From assembly GCF_013167895.1 (NCBI RefSeq), contig NZ_BLWC01000001.1, positions 2,852,001-2,916,000 of the forward strand: a stretch of 64,000 bases of DNA, given 5' to 3'. The stretch is from Streptomyces fulvorobeus (GTDB lineage: Bacteria; Actinomycetota; Actinomycetes; Streptomycetales; Streptomycetaceae). Shown piece after piece: positions 36,555 to 45,228 of this stretch. Made by a program: the position numbers and the translations under genes. Every line of letters begins with the position of its first letter. Within the stretch, counting starts at the first letter, position 1. A model generated the notes under the pieces. The model ran no database searches. It was given only the letters and a program-made list of their open reading frames with translations, and was not told the DNA's origin.

Positions 36555-37379
36555 TCACGCGGCGCCGCGCTGGAGCGCCTCGCAGACAGCTGTCGACTCC
36601 CGCACACCGAGCTCGACGGCGCGGCCGCAATGAGCGATCCAGGCCGCCATGCCCTCTGGCGTCCCCGTCAGATAACCCTCGAAAGCGGCGACGTACGCGG
36701 CCCGGCCCTGCTCCGCATGGCCCACCTCGGCCGGGCAGATGGACTTCGGGTCGAGGCCGCTGCCGATCAGCACGATCCGCTCGGCCGTCCGTGCGACCAG
36801 GCCGTTGTGGGAGCTGAAGGGCCGCAGGGCCAGCAGTTCACCGTGCACGACCGCCGCCGAGACGAGGGCCGGCGCCGCGCTTCCGGCGATGATCAGTTGC
36901 GAGAGACCTTCCAGCCGCCCGGCGACCTCGCCGGCGGGCGGTACCGGAGCCTCGATCAGCGGCTCCTCGACAGCCTCACCCGCCAGCCGTGGCCGCCCGA
37001 CCGCGTCCTCGGGAGAGGCACCTCCCGCCGCCACCAGATGCAGCCTCGCCAGGACACGCAGGGGCGACTGCCGCCAGATGGAGAGCAGCTGGCCCGCCTC
37101 CGCGGTCAGCCGCAGGGCCGCGCCGATCGTGCGGGCCTCCTCGTCGCCTCTGAAGTCGGTGCGCCGACGCACCTCCTCCAGATTCCAGTCGGCACCCGAG
37201 AGCGCCGCGGAGCCGCGAGCGCCGCGCAGGGCGGCCTCCGCGGTGACCTCGTTGCTCCGGCGCCGCATGACGCGGTGGCCGTAGACCCGGTCCACGGCCT
37301 TGCGTACGGAGTCCACGGCATCGGTGACGCCGGGCAGGGCGGCCAGCGCGGCGAGCGGATCAGCAGCAGTCGTACTCAT
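36555..37379 (-). CDS. Fic-like protein with degenerate active-site motif
   Basis: 274 aa from ATG 37379; no ribosome site, possibly leaderless. Residues 179-197 (HGELLALRPFSSHNGLVAR) line up with the Fic loop HPFxxGNGRxxR, but the catalytic His is Arg and GNGR is HNGL. An upstream Ser/Gly-rich helix (GARGSAALSG, about 53-62) resembles the inhibitory alpha-helix of Fic proteins. Homologues in Streptomyces are often labelled oxidoreductase without support. AMP-transfer activity is doubtful; a binding or regulatory role is more likely. Divergent from the ATPase at 37481, with about 100 bases between. Confidence 0.7.
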   Translation of the reverse strand: MSTTAADPLAALAALPGVTDAVDSVRKAVDRVYGHRVMRRRSNEVTAEAALRGARGSAALSGADWNLEEVRRRTDFRGDEEARTIGAALRLTAEAGQLLSIWRQSPLRVLARLHLVAAGGASPEDAVGRPRLAGEAVEEPLIEAPVPPAGEVAGRLEGLSQLIIAGSAAPALVSAAVVHGELLALRPFSSHNGLVARTAERIVLIGSGLDPKSICPAEVGHAEQGRAAYVAAFEGYLTGTPEGMAAWIAHCGRAVELGVRESTAVCEALQRGAA

Positions 37380-37480
37380 AAGTAGCGAGGCTACGCGCCC
37401 CCACACCCTTACCGCCTTGGAGTGGTCTTCTTCACGAAGTGTGACAGCGCACCGCCATCGGACCACTACCCTAGGTGAAC

Positions 37481-38476
37481 ATGAAGATCGCTTTCGTGGG
37501 GAAGGGCGGCAGCGGCAAGACAACGCTGTCCTCGCTCTTCATCCGCCACCTCGCTGCCAATGAAGCCCATGTCGTCGCGGTGGACGCCGACATCAACCAG
37601 CACCTCGGAGCCGCGCTCGGACTCGACGACGAGGAGGCCGCCGCCCTGCCCGCCATGGGTGCGCACCTCCCGCTCATCAAGGACTACCTGCGGGGCAGCA
37701 ACCCCCGTATCGCCTCCGCCGAGACGATGATCAAGACGACCCCGCCCGGTGAGGGTTCGCGGCTTCTGCGCGTCTGCGAGGACAACCCGGTCTACGACGC
37801 CTGCGCGCGTACGGTCAGGCTCGACGACGGAGAGGTCCGGCTGATGGCCACCGGACCGTTCACCGAGTCCGATCTGGGTGTGGCCTGCTACCACTCCAAG
37901 GTCGGGGCCGTCGAACTGTGCCTCAACCACCTGGTCGACGGCCCGGACGAGTACGTGGTGGTCGACATGACCGCGGGCTCGGACTCGTTCGCCTCCGGGA
38001 TGTTCACCCGTTTCGACATGACGTTCCTGGTGGCGGAGCCCACCCGCAAGGGGGTCTCCGTCTACCGCCAGTACAAGGAGTACGCCCGGGACTTCGGCGT
38101 CGCGCTGAGAGTCGTCGGCAACAAGGTCCAGGGCCAGGACGATCTCGACTTCCTGCGGGCCGAGGTCGGCGACGACCTGCTGGTCGGTGTCGGCCATTCC
38201 GACTGGGTGCGCTCGATGGAGAAGGGGCGCCCCTCCCGGTTCGAGCTGCTGGAAGCGGACAACCGGATGGCGCTGCAGGCCCTTCAGGACGTCGCCGAGG
38301 ATTCGTACACCCAGCGCGACTGGAAGCGCTACACGCGCCAGATGGTCCACTTCCACCTGAAGAACGCGGAGAGCTGGGGCAACGCGAAGACGGGCGCCGA
38401 CCTGGCCGCGCAGGTCGACCCCGCCTTCGTACTCGATGAGCGGTGCGTACAGAGGGGTGCCGCCCAGCCCGTGTGA
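37481..38476 (+). CDS. CooC/ParA-like P-loop ATPase
   Basis: 331 aa. P-loop GKGGSGKTTLSS at 7-18 with the deviant Lys, switch I DADINQHLG (about 34-42), VVVDMTAGSD switch II and NKVQGQDD base-recognition motif. It resembles the CooC/MinD maturation-factor group rather than ParA partition proteins. The cofactor or client protein is not evident. ATG 37481 has AGGTGA three bases upstream. Divergent from the Fic-like gene. Confidence 0.85.
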   Translation: MKIAFVGKGGSGKTTLSSLFIRHLAANEAHVVAVDADINQHLGAALGLDDEEAAALPAMGAHLPLIKDYLRGSNPRIASAETMIKTTPPGEGSRLLRVCEDNPVYDACARTVRLDDGEVRLMATGPFTESDLGVACYHSKVGAVELCLNHLVDGPDEYVVVDMTAGSDSFASGMFTRFDMTFLVAEPTRKGVSVYRQYKEYARDFGVALRVVGNKVQGQDDLDFLRAEVGDDLLVGVGHSDWVRSMEKGRPSRFELLEADNRMALQALQDVAEDSYTQRDWKRYTRQMVHFHLKNAESWGNAKTGADLAAQVDPAFVLDERCVQRGAAQPV

Positions 38477-38574
38477 CACCGGCCGGACGAGGCGGCACCC
38501 AGGAGCGGGAGGGCGGCATCCGGGGCATCCCACCCCGGATGCCACGCTCCCCGCCGGGCGAGCCGCCGACGCGG

Positions 38575-39906
38575 TCAGCCGGCTGACCGCCCGCCCTGGG
38601 ACTGGGCAGCGGGCTCGGCTTCTCCCCGCGTGGTGGCGGGCCCGGCGGCCTGCTTCCCTGACGGCTTCGGGCCCAGGTAGCTGGCCCAGCTCTCCTTCGG
38701 CGCCTCACCCACGCCGAGCGTGGCCAGCTTGGCCAGCGTCGCCGGGTCCTGGGCGTCGAGCCAGTCCGCGAGCTGCCGGAAGGAGACGCAGCGCACGCCC
38801 TTCTTGGGGCAGACCTTCTTGATCGTCTCCTCGATGGCGCGCATGTACGTGCCGCCGTTCCACGACTCGAAGTGGTTCCCGATGATCAGCGGTGCGCGGT
38901 TGCCGTTGTACGAGCGGTCGAACGCCTGGAGCAGGCCGTCGCGCATCTGGTTGCCCCAGTACTCGTGCTTGGCGGGGTCACCCTTCGTGGTGCCGGACTG
39001 GTTGAACATGAAGTTGTAGTCCATCGAGAGGGTCTCGAAGGCGCGGCCCGGTACGGGGACGAGCTGGAGGGGCAGGTCCCAGAGGCCGTTCTTCTTCTTG
39101 GGCCAGACCTGGTTGTCGACGCCGCTGGAGTCGTACCGGAAGCCCATCGTCCGGGCTGCGGCGACCATGTTCTCCTGCCCTTCGAGGCAGGGAGTGCGAG
39201 CCCCGACGAGTTCCTTCTCGTAGTCGAAGGGCAGCGGCGCCTCGGCCTTGAGCTCCGGAGCGTTGGACTTCCAGCTCTGCACGAAGGACTTCGCCTGGCG
39301 GATCTCGCTCTTCCACTCCTCGACGGACCAGGTCCCGACTCCGCCGTCCTTGCCGCAGAAGTGGCCGTTGAAGTGGGTACCGATCTCGTTGCCGTCCTTC
39401 CAGGCGGCGCGCAGTTCGGCGAGGGTGTCGCGAATGCCCTTGCTGTCGTTGAAGCCGATGTCCGAGCGGCCCGGCGAGTGCTGGGGCGGGTTGTAGAGGT
39501 GACGTTTCTCCTCCGGCAGCAGGTACACACCGCTGAGGAAGTACGTCATGGTCGCGTTGTGCTTCTTGGCCACGCCCCGGAAGTGTGAGAACAGCTTCTG
39601 GCTGTCCTCACCGGCGCCGTCCCAGGAGAACACCACGAACTGCGGGGGCTTCTGACCGGGCGCCAGACGCTGGGCCTTGGGTGTCTTCGGCTGCGTTCCC
39701 GTGAAAGCGGTGGAGCCGTCACCGATGAGCTGGACCTTGCTCTTGGGGGCGGCGGCCGGCGCCTCCTCCTTCGGGCCGTTGGCCCCCTTCTCGGCACCGG
39801 CGCCCGCTGCCCCCGATCCCGCACCGGAGCCGGTGCAGCCCGCCAGACCCGCGACCAGTGCCGTCGCCATGACACCCATGACGATCCTCTTCGTGGCGGC
39901 CATCAT
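38575..39906 (-). CDS. Polysaccharide deacetylase-like lipoprotein
   Basis: 443 aa from ATG 39906. Lipobox LAGC with Cys24, Ala/Gly/Lys linker to about residue 60, then a NodB-like barrel: FVVFSWDGAGED (motif with DG), NEIGTHFNGHFCG (His pair expected for metal), GARTPCLEGQENM and GNHFESWNGGTY. The metal Asp of classical deacetylases is replaced within SWDG, so the activity may have diverged. Predicted to act on cell-wall or extracellular glycans at the membrane face. It shares the palindrome-bearing intergenic region with the SulP gene. Confidence 0.82.
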   Translation of the reverse strand: MMAATKRIVMGVMATALVAGLAGCTGSGAGSGAAGAGAEKGANGPKEEAPAAAPKSKVQLIGDGSTAFTGTQPKTPKAQRLAPGQKPPQFVVFSWDGAGEDSQKLFSHFRGVAKKHNATMTYFLSGVYLLPEEKRHLYNPPQHSPGRSDIGFNDSKGIRDTLAELRAAWKDGNEIGTHFNGHFCGKDGGVGTWSVEEWKSEIRQAKSFVQSWKSNAPELKAEAPLPFDYEKELVGARTPCLEGQENMVAAARTMGFRYDSSGVDNQVWPKKKNGLWDLPLQLVPVPGRAFETLSMDYNFMFNQSGTTKGDPAKHEYWGNQMRDGLLQAFDRSYNGNRAPLIIGNHFESWNGGTYMRAIEETIKKVCPKKGVRCVSFRQLADWLDAQDPATLAKLATLGVGEAPKESWASYLGPKPSGKQAAGPATTRGEAEPAAQSQGGRSAG

Positions 39907-39977
39907 CCGCCCACCCTCTTCCTTGCAGGTTATTTGCGTCGAAGTGCCGACACGGCGCGGCCAACGTCCCACGTAAA

Positions 39978-39991
39978 CCTGATTAATCAGG
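39978..39991. promoter_or_regulatory. Perfect 14-bp palindrome CCTGATTAATCAGG
   Basis: Lies in the AT-rich gap between the divergent deacetylase and SulP genes, with an additional half-site CCTGATT at 40023-40029. This is the form expected of an operator for a dimeric repressor; no candidate regulator is encoded nearby. Confidence 0.6.
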
Positions 39992-40105
39992 ACGACAGAC
40001 CGAATGAAAAACTGCCTATTCACCTGATTGGGTGGCTCAAGAGACCATTTGCCCTAGATCATGGACACATCTCTTTACTCTGCATTACGATTCGTTTACT
40101 GAGAG

Positions 40106-42727
40106 TTGAGAAATCCCGCCGCTGCACGCCGTGCCCCACGGCCGCGTCCCTCACATTCCGCGACCGCGCCGCCCCGGAGGAGACGGGAACATGTCTGCCT
40201 GCGTCCCCACCCGCAACAACCGCACACCCCGCAGTTCGCCCCCTCCCGTGCCCCGGGAGTCAAGCGGCCGCCCAGCCCGCCACCGCCGCCCGGCGGTCGC
40301 CGGTTCCGCATCGCCGGCGCCGATTTGTCCGCGTCGATCACGGTCTTCCTCATCGCCGTCCCCATGTCGCTCGGCCTCGCCGTCGCCATAGACGCCCCAC
40401 TCCAGGCCGGCCTGGTCTCCGCGGCCATCGGCGGCATCGTCGCGGGACTGCTCGGCGGCACGCCCCTTCAGGTCAGCGGTCCTTCCGCCGGACTGACGGT
40501 CGTCACAGCCGAGTTGATCCAGGTCTACGGCTGGCGCACCACCTGCGCGATCACCATCGGCGCCGGGCTCCTGCAGATTCTGCTGGGCTCCCTGAGAGCG
40601 GCCCGCAGCGCGCTCGCCGTGAGCCCGGCCATCGTGCACGGCACGCTCGCCGGGATCGGCGTGGCCATCGCCCTGGCCCAACTCCACATCGTGCTCGGCG
40701 GCTCACCCCAGAGCTCCGTCGTCGACAACGCCCTCGCGCTGCCGGCACAGTTGGAGCGCCTCAGCCCGGCCGCCCCGCTGATCGGCTCACTGACCATCGC
40801 CGTCCTGGTGCTGTGGCCACGCCTCCCCGGCCGGGTGGGCCAGGCGGTACGGAGAATTCCGGCGGCGCTGGCCGCGGTGGCCATCGCCACGGCGGTCGCC
40901 GCCCTCGCGACGCCCGCGATCGCCCGGGTCGACCTGCCTTCCTGGCGTTCGCACGCACTGCCCGAGATGCCGCAGGGACCCGCTCTCGCACTGGCCACCG
41001 CGGTGTTCACCGTCATGCTGGTGGCAAGTCTGGAGTCACTGCTCTCGGCGGTCGCCGTGGACAAGCTGGCGGCGGACCGTGCGGCCGGCTCCGAAGGCGG
41101 GCCGTCCGGCCACGAGCGGGTCGAGCGCGCCGACCTCGATCGCGAGCTGCGCGGTCAGGGCATCGCCAACTCGCTGTCCGGACTGCTCGGCGGGCTGCCG
41201 ATCTCAGGCGGCGCGGTGCGCAGTTCGGCCAACGTACGGGCCGGCGCGACCGGCCGGGCGGCCACGGTGCTGCACGGCCTGTGGGTGCTGGTGGCCGCCG
41301 CCCTGCTGGTCTCGGTGCTCGAATGGATTCCGCTGGCCGCCCTCGCCGCCCTGGTGATGATGGTCGGCATCCAGATGGTGAGCTTCGCCCATATCCGTAA
41401 CGTCCACAAGCACCGGGAATTCCTGGTGTACGGGGCCACGATCACCGGTGTCGTGCTCTTCGGCGTGCTGAAGGGTGTGGCCCTCGGCGTCGCGGTGGCG
41501 GTGGCCGTCGCGCTGCACCGGCTGGCCCGTACGAGGATCACGGTGGCGGAGCAGGACGGCCGTTATCTGGTCACGGTCCGCGGCCAGTTGACGTTCCTGG
41601 CCGTGCCGAGGCTCAGCAGAGCCCTCGGACAGCTGCCCCCGGGCGTCGACGCGGTCGTCGAGCTGGACGGCTTCTTCATGGACCACGCGGCGTTCGAGGC
41701 GATCCAGGACTGGCGCAACGCCCAGATCGCCCAGGGCGGTCGCATCGTCTTCACCGGCAGGTCGGGCGGCCGGGTCGCCGAGCCCGCGGCGGCGGCGCAC
41801 TCCTGCTGCCGGCCGTGGACTCCCTGGCGCAATCACCACTGCCACGGCCGGTCCGAACACGCCGCCGCGACCACCACCGAGCTCACGGTCCACGATGCCA
41901 CCCTGGGTGAAGCCGGTCCGTGGGACATCGACGGCACCGGCGGTGCGGGCGCGCGCACCGGCCCGGGGGCGAGCGGCACGACGGCGGGCGGCTCCTCACG
42001 CCCGGCGGGGGCGCATCGCCTGCTCAACGGCCTCAGTTCGTTCCAGCGCAATACGGCTCCGCTGGTGCGCGAAGAGCTGGCCAGGCTGGCCGCCGAGGGC
42101 CAACACCCCTCCCAGCTCTTCATCGCCTGCGCCGACTCCCGGCTGGTCACCAGCATGATCACGTCGAGCGGGCCGGGCGACCTCTTCACCGTGCGGAACG
42201 TGGGCAATCTCGTGCCGCCACCGGACACGGCGACCACCGAGAGCGGTGACGACTCGGTGGCTGCCGCCATCGAGTACGCGGTGGACGTGCTGCGGGTCGA
42301 GTCCATCACCGTCTGCGGACATTCCGGCTGCGGCGCCATGCAGGCGTTGCTCAGCGCCCAGCCGCGTGTTCCCCGGACACCTCTGTGGCGCTGGTTGCGG
42401 CACGGCCTGCCGAGCCTGGAGCGGATGGCCTCGCGTCAGCACTCCTGGGCCCGGATCTCCGGGCGGCTGCCCACCGACGCGGTGGAGCAGCTCTGCCTCA
42501 CCAACATCGTCCAGCAGCTGGACCATCTGCGGGCACACGAGTCGGTGGCGCGCAGACTCGCGGAAGGCACGCTGGAGCTGCACGGCATGTACTTCCACGT
42601 GGGCGAGGCACAGGCGTATCTGCTGGCCCAGGGCGCCAGCGCGGGTACGGGCCCCGACGAGGTGTTCGACCGGGTCGGCCCCGGCGCCGGTCTCAGCACC
42701 ACCCTCGAAGCCGAAGCCCACGCCTGA
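40106..42727 (+). CDS. SulP-type anion transporter fused to STAS and beta-carbonic anhydrase domains
   Basis: The open frame 40106-42727 (TTG, 873 aa) contains a SulP transporter (FRIAGADLSASITVFLIAVPMSLGLAVA through VALHRLARTRI), a STAS domain (GRYLVTVRGQLTFLAVPRL...VVELDGFFMDHAA) and, from about residue 640, a beta-carbonic anhydrase with zinc ligands in CADSR (about 674) and HSGCGAM (about 738-744). Such fusions couple bicarbonate uptake to CO2/HCO3- interconversion. The strong ribosome site GGAGGAGACGGGAAC precedes ATG 40191, whose frame (MSACVPTRNNRTP) is one base out from the transporter frame. The natural start is probably 40191 with a base missing between there and about 40300. Confidence 0.85.
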   Translation: MRNPAAARRAPRPRPSHSATAPPRRRREHVCLRPHPQQPHTPQFAPSRAPGVKRPPSPPPPPGGRRFRIAGADLSASITVFLIAVPMSLGLAVAIDAPLQAGLVSAAIGGIVAGLLGGTPLQVSGPSAGLTVVTAELIQVYGWRTTCAITIGAGLLQILLGSLRAARSALAVSPAIVHGTLAGIGVAIALAQLHIVLGGSPQSSVVDNALALPAQLERLSPAAPLIGSLTIAVLVLWPRLPGRVGQAVRRIPAALAAVAIATAVAALATPAIARVDLPSWRSHALPEMPQGPALALATAVFTVMLVASLESLLSAVAVDKLAADRAAGSEGGPSGHERVERADLDRELRGQGIANSLSGLLGGLPISGGAVRSSANVRAGATGRAATVLHGLWVLVAAALLVSVLEWIPLAALAALVMMVGIQMVSFAHIRNVHKHREFLVYGATITGVVLFGVLKGVALGVAVAVAVALHRLARTRITVAEQDGRYLVTVRGQLTFLAVPRLSRALGQLPPGVDAVVELDGFFMDHAAFEAIQDWRNAQIAQGGRIVFTGRSGGRVAEPAAAAHSCCRPWTPWRNHHCHGRSEHAAATTTELTVHDATLGEAGPWDIDGTGGAGARTGPGASGTTAGGSSRPAGAHRLLNGLSSFQRNTAPLVREELARLAAEGQHPSQLFIACADSRLVTSMITSSGPGDLFTVRNVGNLVPPPDTATTESGDDSVAAAIEYAVDVLRVESITVCGHSGCGAMQALLSAQPRVPRTPLWRWLRHGLPSLERMASRQHSWARISGRLPTDAVEQLCLTNIVQQLDHLRAHESVARRLAEGTLELHGMYFHVGEAQAYLLAQGASAGTGPDEVFDRVGPGAGLSTTLEAEAHA

Positions 42728-42783
42728 CCGCGACACACCTGACCGCGACATACCCGGCCACGGCACGCCCGGCCACGGCACAC
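42724..42783. repeat. Four 15-base tandem units
   Basis: CTGACCGCGACACAC, CTGACCGCGACATAC, CCGGCCACGGCACGC and CCGGCCACGGCACAC follow one another; the SulP stop codon lies in the first unit. A two-step duplication of a 15-mer is the simplest explanation. Confidence 0.8.
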
Positions 42784-43021
42784 CCACCGAGCCGCGCGTC
42801 CATCCCCACCACGCGCTGCCTGAACCATGTGCCCACCCGGTCCGTGAGACCTTGTGGACCCGCTTCCGCGACGCACCCGACTGCTCGCGGAAGCGGGACC
42901 TGTGGTCCCATACACGAGAACACAGGTCTAAACCAATTCCCGGCAGGCCCTTGTCACCCGGCCTTTGGCCTGATGAGCTGTGCCCCGGGACACAACGGAC
43001 ACCCTGGGACTGGGAGAAGTC

Positions 43022-44977
43022 GTGAGCAACGAAAGCCTCGCCAACCTGCTTCGCGAAGAGCGGAAGTTCGCTCCGCCTGCCGAGCTGGCCGCCAATGCCA
43101 ACGTCACGGCGGAGGCGTACGAGCAGGCCGAGGCGGACCGGCTGGGCTTCTGGGCCGAGCAGGCCCGCCGCCTGACCTGGGCCACCGAGCCCACCGAGAC
43201 GCTCGACTGGAGCAACCCGCCCTTCGCCAAGTGGTTCGCGGACGGCACTCTGAACGTCGCGTACAACTGCGTGGACCGCCACGTCGAGGCGGGCAACGGC
43301 GACCGGGTCGCCATCCACTTCGAGGGCGAGCCCGGCGACAGCCGCGCCATCACCTACGCGGAGCTGAAGGACGAGGTCGGCCGCGCCGCCAACGCCCTCA
43401 CCGAACTCGGTGTCGTCGCGGGCGACCGGGTCGCCGTCTACCTGCCGATGATCCCCGAGGCCGCCGTCGCGATGCTGGCCTGCGCCCGCATCGGCGCCGC
43501 GCACTCGGTGGTATTCGGCGGCTTCTCCGCCGACGCCATCGCCGCCCGCATCGAGGACGCGGACGCCAAGGTCGTCATCACCGCCGACGGCGGCTACCGC
43601 CGCGGCAAGCCCTCCGCGCTCAAGCCCGCGGTCGACGACGCCGTCTCCCGTATCCCCTCCGTCGAGCACGTCCTCGTCGTGCGGCGCACCGGACAGGACA
43701 CGGCGTGGACTTCGGGCCGCGACGTCTGGTGGCACGAGATCACCGCCCGGCAGTCCGTCGAGCACACCCCCGAGGCGTTCGAGGCGGAGCACCCGCTCTT
43801 CATCCTCTACACCTCGGGTACGACGGGTAAGCCCAAGGGCATCCTGCACACCTCCGGCGGCTACCTCACCCAGGCGGCCTACACCCACCACGCGGTCTTC
43901 GACCTCAAGCCGGAAACCGACGTCTACTGGTGCACCGCCGACATCGGCTGGGTCACCGGACACTCCTACATCGTCTACGGGCCGCTGGCCAACGGCGCCA
44001 CCCAGGTCATGTACGAGGGCACGCCCGACACCCCGCACCAGGGGCGCTTCTGGGAGATCGTGCAGAAGTACGGCGTCACCATCCTCTACACCGCGCCGAC
44101 CGCGATCCGTACGTTCATGAAGTGGGGTGACGACATCCCCGCCAAGTTCGACCTGTCGTCGCTGCGCGTGCTCGGATCGGTCGGTGAGCCGATCAACCCC
44201 GAGGCGTGGATGTGGTACCGCAAGCACATCGGGGCCGACAAGTGCCCCGTCGTGGACACCTGGTGGCAGACCGAGACCGGCGCGATGATGATCTCGCCGC
44301 TGCCCGGGGTCACGGCGGCCAAGCCCGGTTCGGCGCAGCGCGCGCTGCCCGGCATCTCGGCCACCGTCGTCGACGACGAGGCGCGCGAGGTCCCGGACGG
44401 CGGAGGCGGTTACCTCGTCGTCACCGAGCCGTGGCCCTCCATGCTCCGCACCATCTGGGGCGACGACCAGCGCTTCCTCGACACCTACTGGGCGCGGTTC
44501 GAAGGCAAGTACTTCGCGGGCGACGGCGCCAAGAAGGACGAGGACGGCGACATCTGGCTGCTGGGCCGGGTCGACGACGTCATGCTCGTCTCCGGGCACA
44601 ACATCTCGACCACCGAGGTCGAGTCCGCGCTCGTGTCGCACCCGGCGGTCGCCGAGGCCGCCGTGGTGGGCGCCGCCGACGAGACGACGGGCCAGGCCAT
44701 CGTGGCCTTCGTGATACTGCGGGGCACGGCCACCGTCTCGGACGAACTGGTGGCGGACCTGCGAAACCACGTCGGGACCACGCTCGGTCCGATCGCCAAG
44801 CCCAAGCGGGTCCTGCCGGTCGCCGAGCTGCCCAAGACGCGCTCCGGCAAGATCATGCGCCGCCTGCTGCGCGACGTCGCCGAGAACCGCGAGCTGGGTG
44901 ACGTCACCACGCTCACCGACTCCTCGGTCATGGACCTCATCACCACCCAGCTGCCGTCCTCCTCGTCCGAGGACTGA
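43022..44977 (+). CDS. acs: Acetyl-CoA synthetase (AMP-forming)
   Basis: 651 aa, normal length. GTG 43022 follows GGGAGAA. Adenylation motifs: [11 protein letters not shown] (about 262-272), [26 protein letters not shown] and the C-terminal [11 protein letters not shown] with the acetylatable catalytic Lys near 609. Converts acetate, ATP and CoA to acetyl-CoA, AMP and PPi. Closed by the hairpin at 45035-45073. Orientation same as the SulP fusion and nhaA but with its own leader. Confidence 0.97.
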   Translation: MSNESLANLLREERKFAPPAELAANANVTAEAYEQAEADRLGFWAEQARRLTWATEPTETLDWSNPPFAKWFADGTLNVAYNCVDRHVEAGNGDRVAIHFEGEPGDSRAITYAELKDEVGRAANALTELGVVAGDRVAVYLPMIPEAAVAMLACARIGAAHSVVFGGFSADAIAARIEDADAKVVITADGGYRRGKPSALKPAVDDAVSRIPSVEHVLVVRRTGQDTAWTSGRDVWWHEITARQSVEHTPEAFEAEHPLFILYTSGTTGKPKGILHTSGGYLTQAAYTHHAVFDLKPETDVYWCTADIGWVTGHSYIVYGPLANGATQVMYEGTPDTPHQGRFWEIVQKYGVTILYTAPTAIRTFMKWGDDIPAKFDLSSLRVLGSVGEPINPEAWMWYRKHIGADKCPVVDTWWQTETGAMMISPLPGVTAAKPGSAQRALPGISATVVDDEAREVPDGGGGYLVVTEPWPSMLRTIWGDDQRFLDTYWARFEGKYFAGDGAKKDEDGDIWLLGRVDDVMLVSGHNISTTEVESALVSHPAVAEAAVVGAADETTGQAIVAFVILRGTATVSDELVADLRNHVGTTLGPIAKPKRVLPVAELPKTRSGKIMRRLLRDVAENRELGDVTTLTDSSVMDLITTQLPSSSSED

Positions 44978-45034
44978 CGCGGGGCTGGTCCAGGACGCCC
45001 TCCTTCACCGACAGGGTCGTCTGTTCCGCACATC

Positions 45035-45073
45035 CCCGAGGGGCATCCGGCAACGAGCCGGATGCCCCTCGGG
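45035..45073 (+). terminator. Hairpin terminator of acs
   Basis: Perfect 17-bp stem (45035-45051 with 45057-45073), 5-base loop, 57 bases past the acs stop. Confidence 0.9.
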
Positions 45074-45228
45074 CGTCTAGTGTGAAGATCATTCGAAATG
45101 GTTTCGGCACCCCGGTAGAGTGAGGGTTCCGTCAATAACGTCATAAGAAATCTTCGATAGGTGCGCCGGGAAGTCTGGTCGGCAAGTGCTTCAGCCATGC
45201 CCGCCATACCGACCCGGAGGTCCCCACC

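Noticed and set aside
41996..44770. 924-aa minus-strand ORF opposite the carbonic anhydrase domain and acs
   Set aside because: Antisense to two well-identified genes; no motif.
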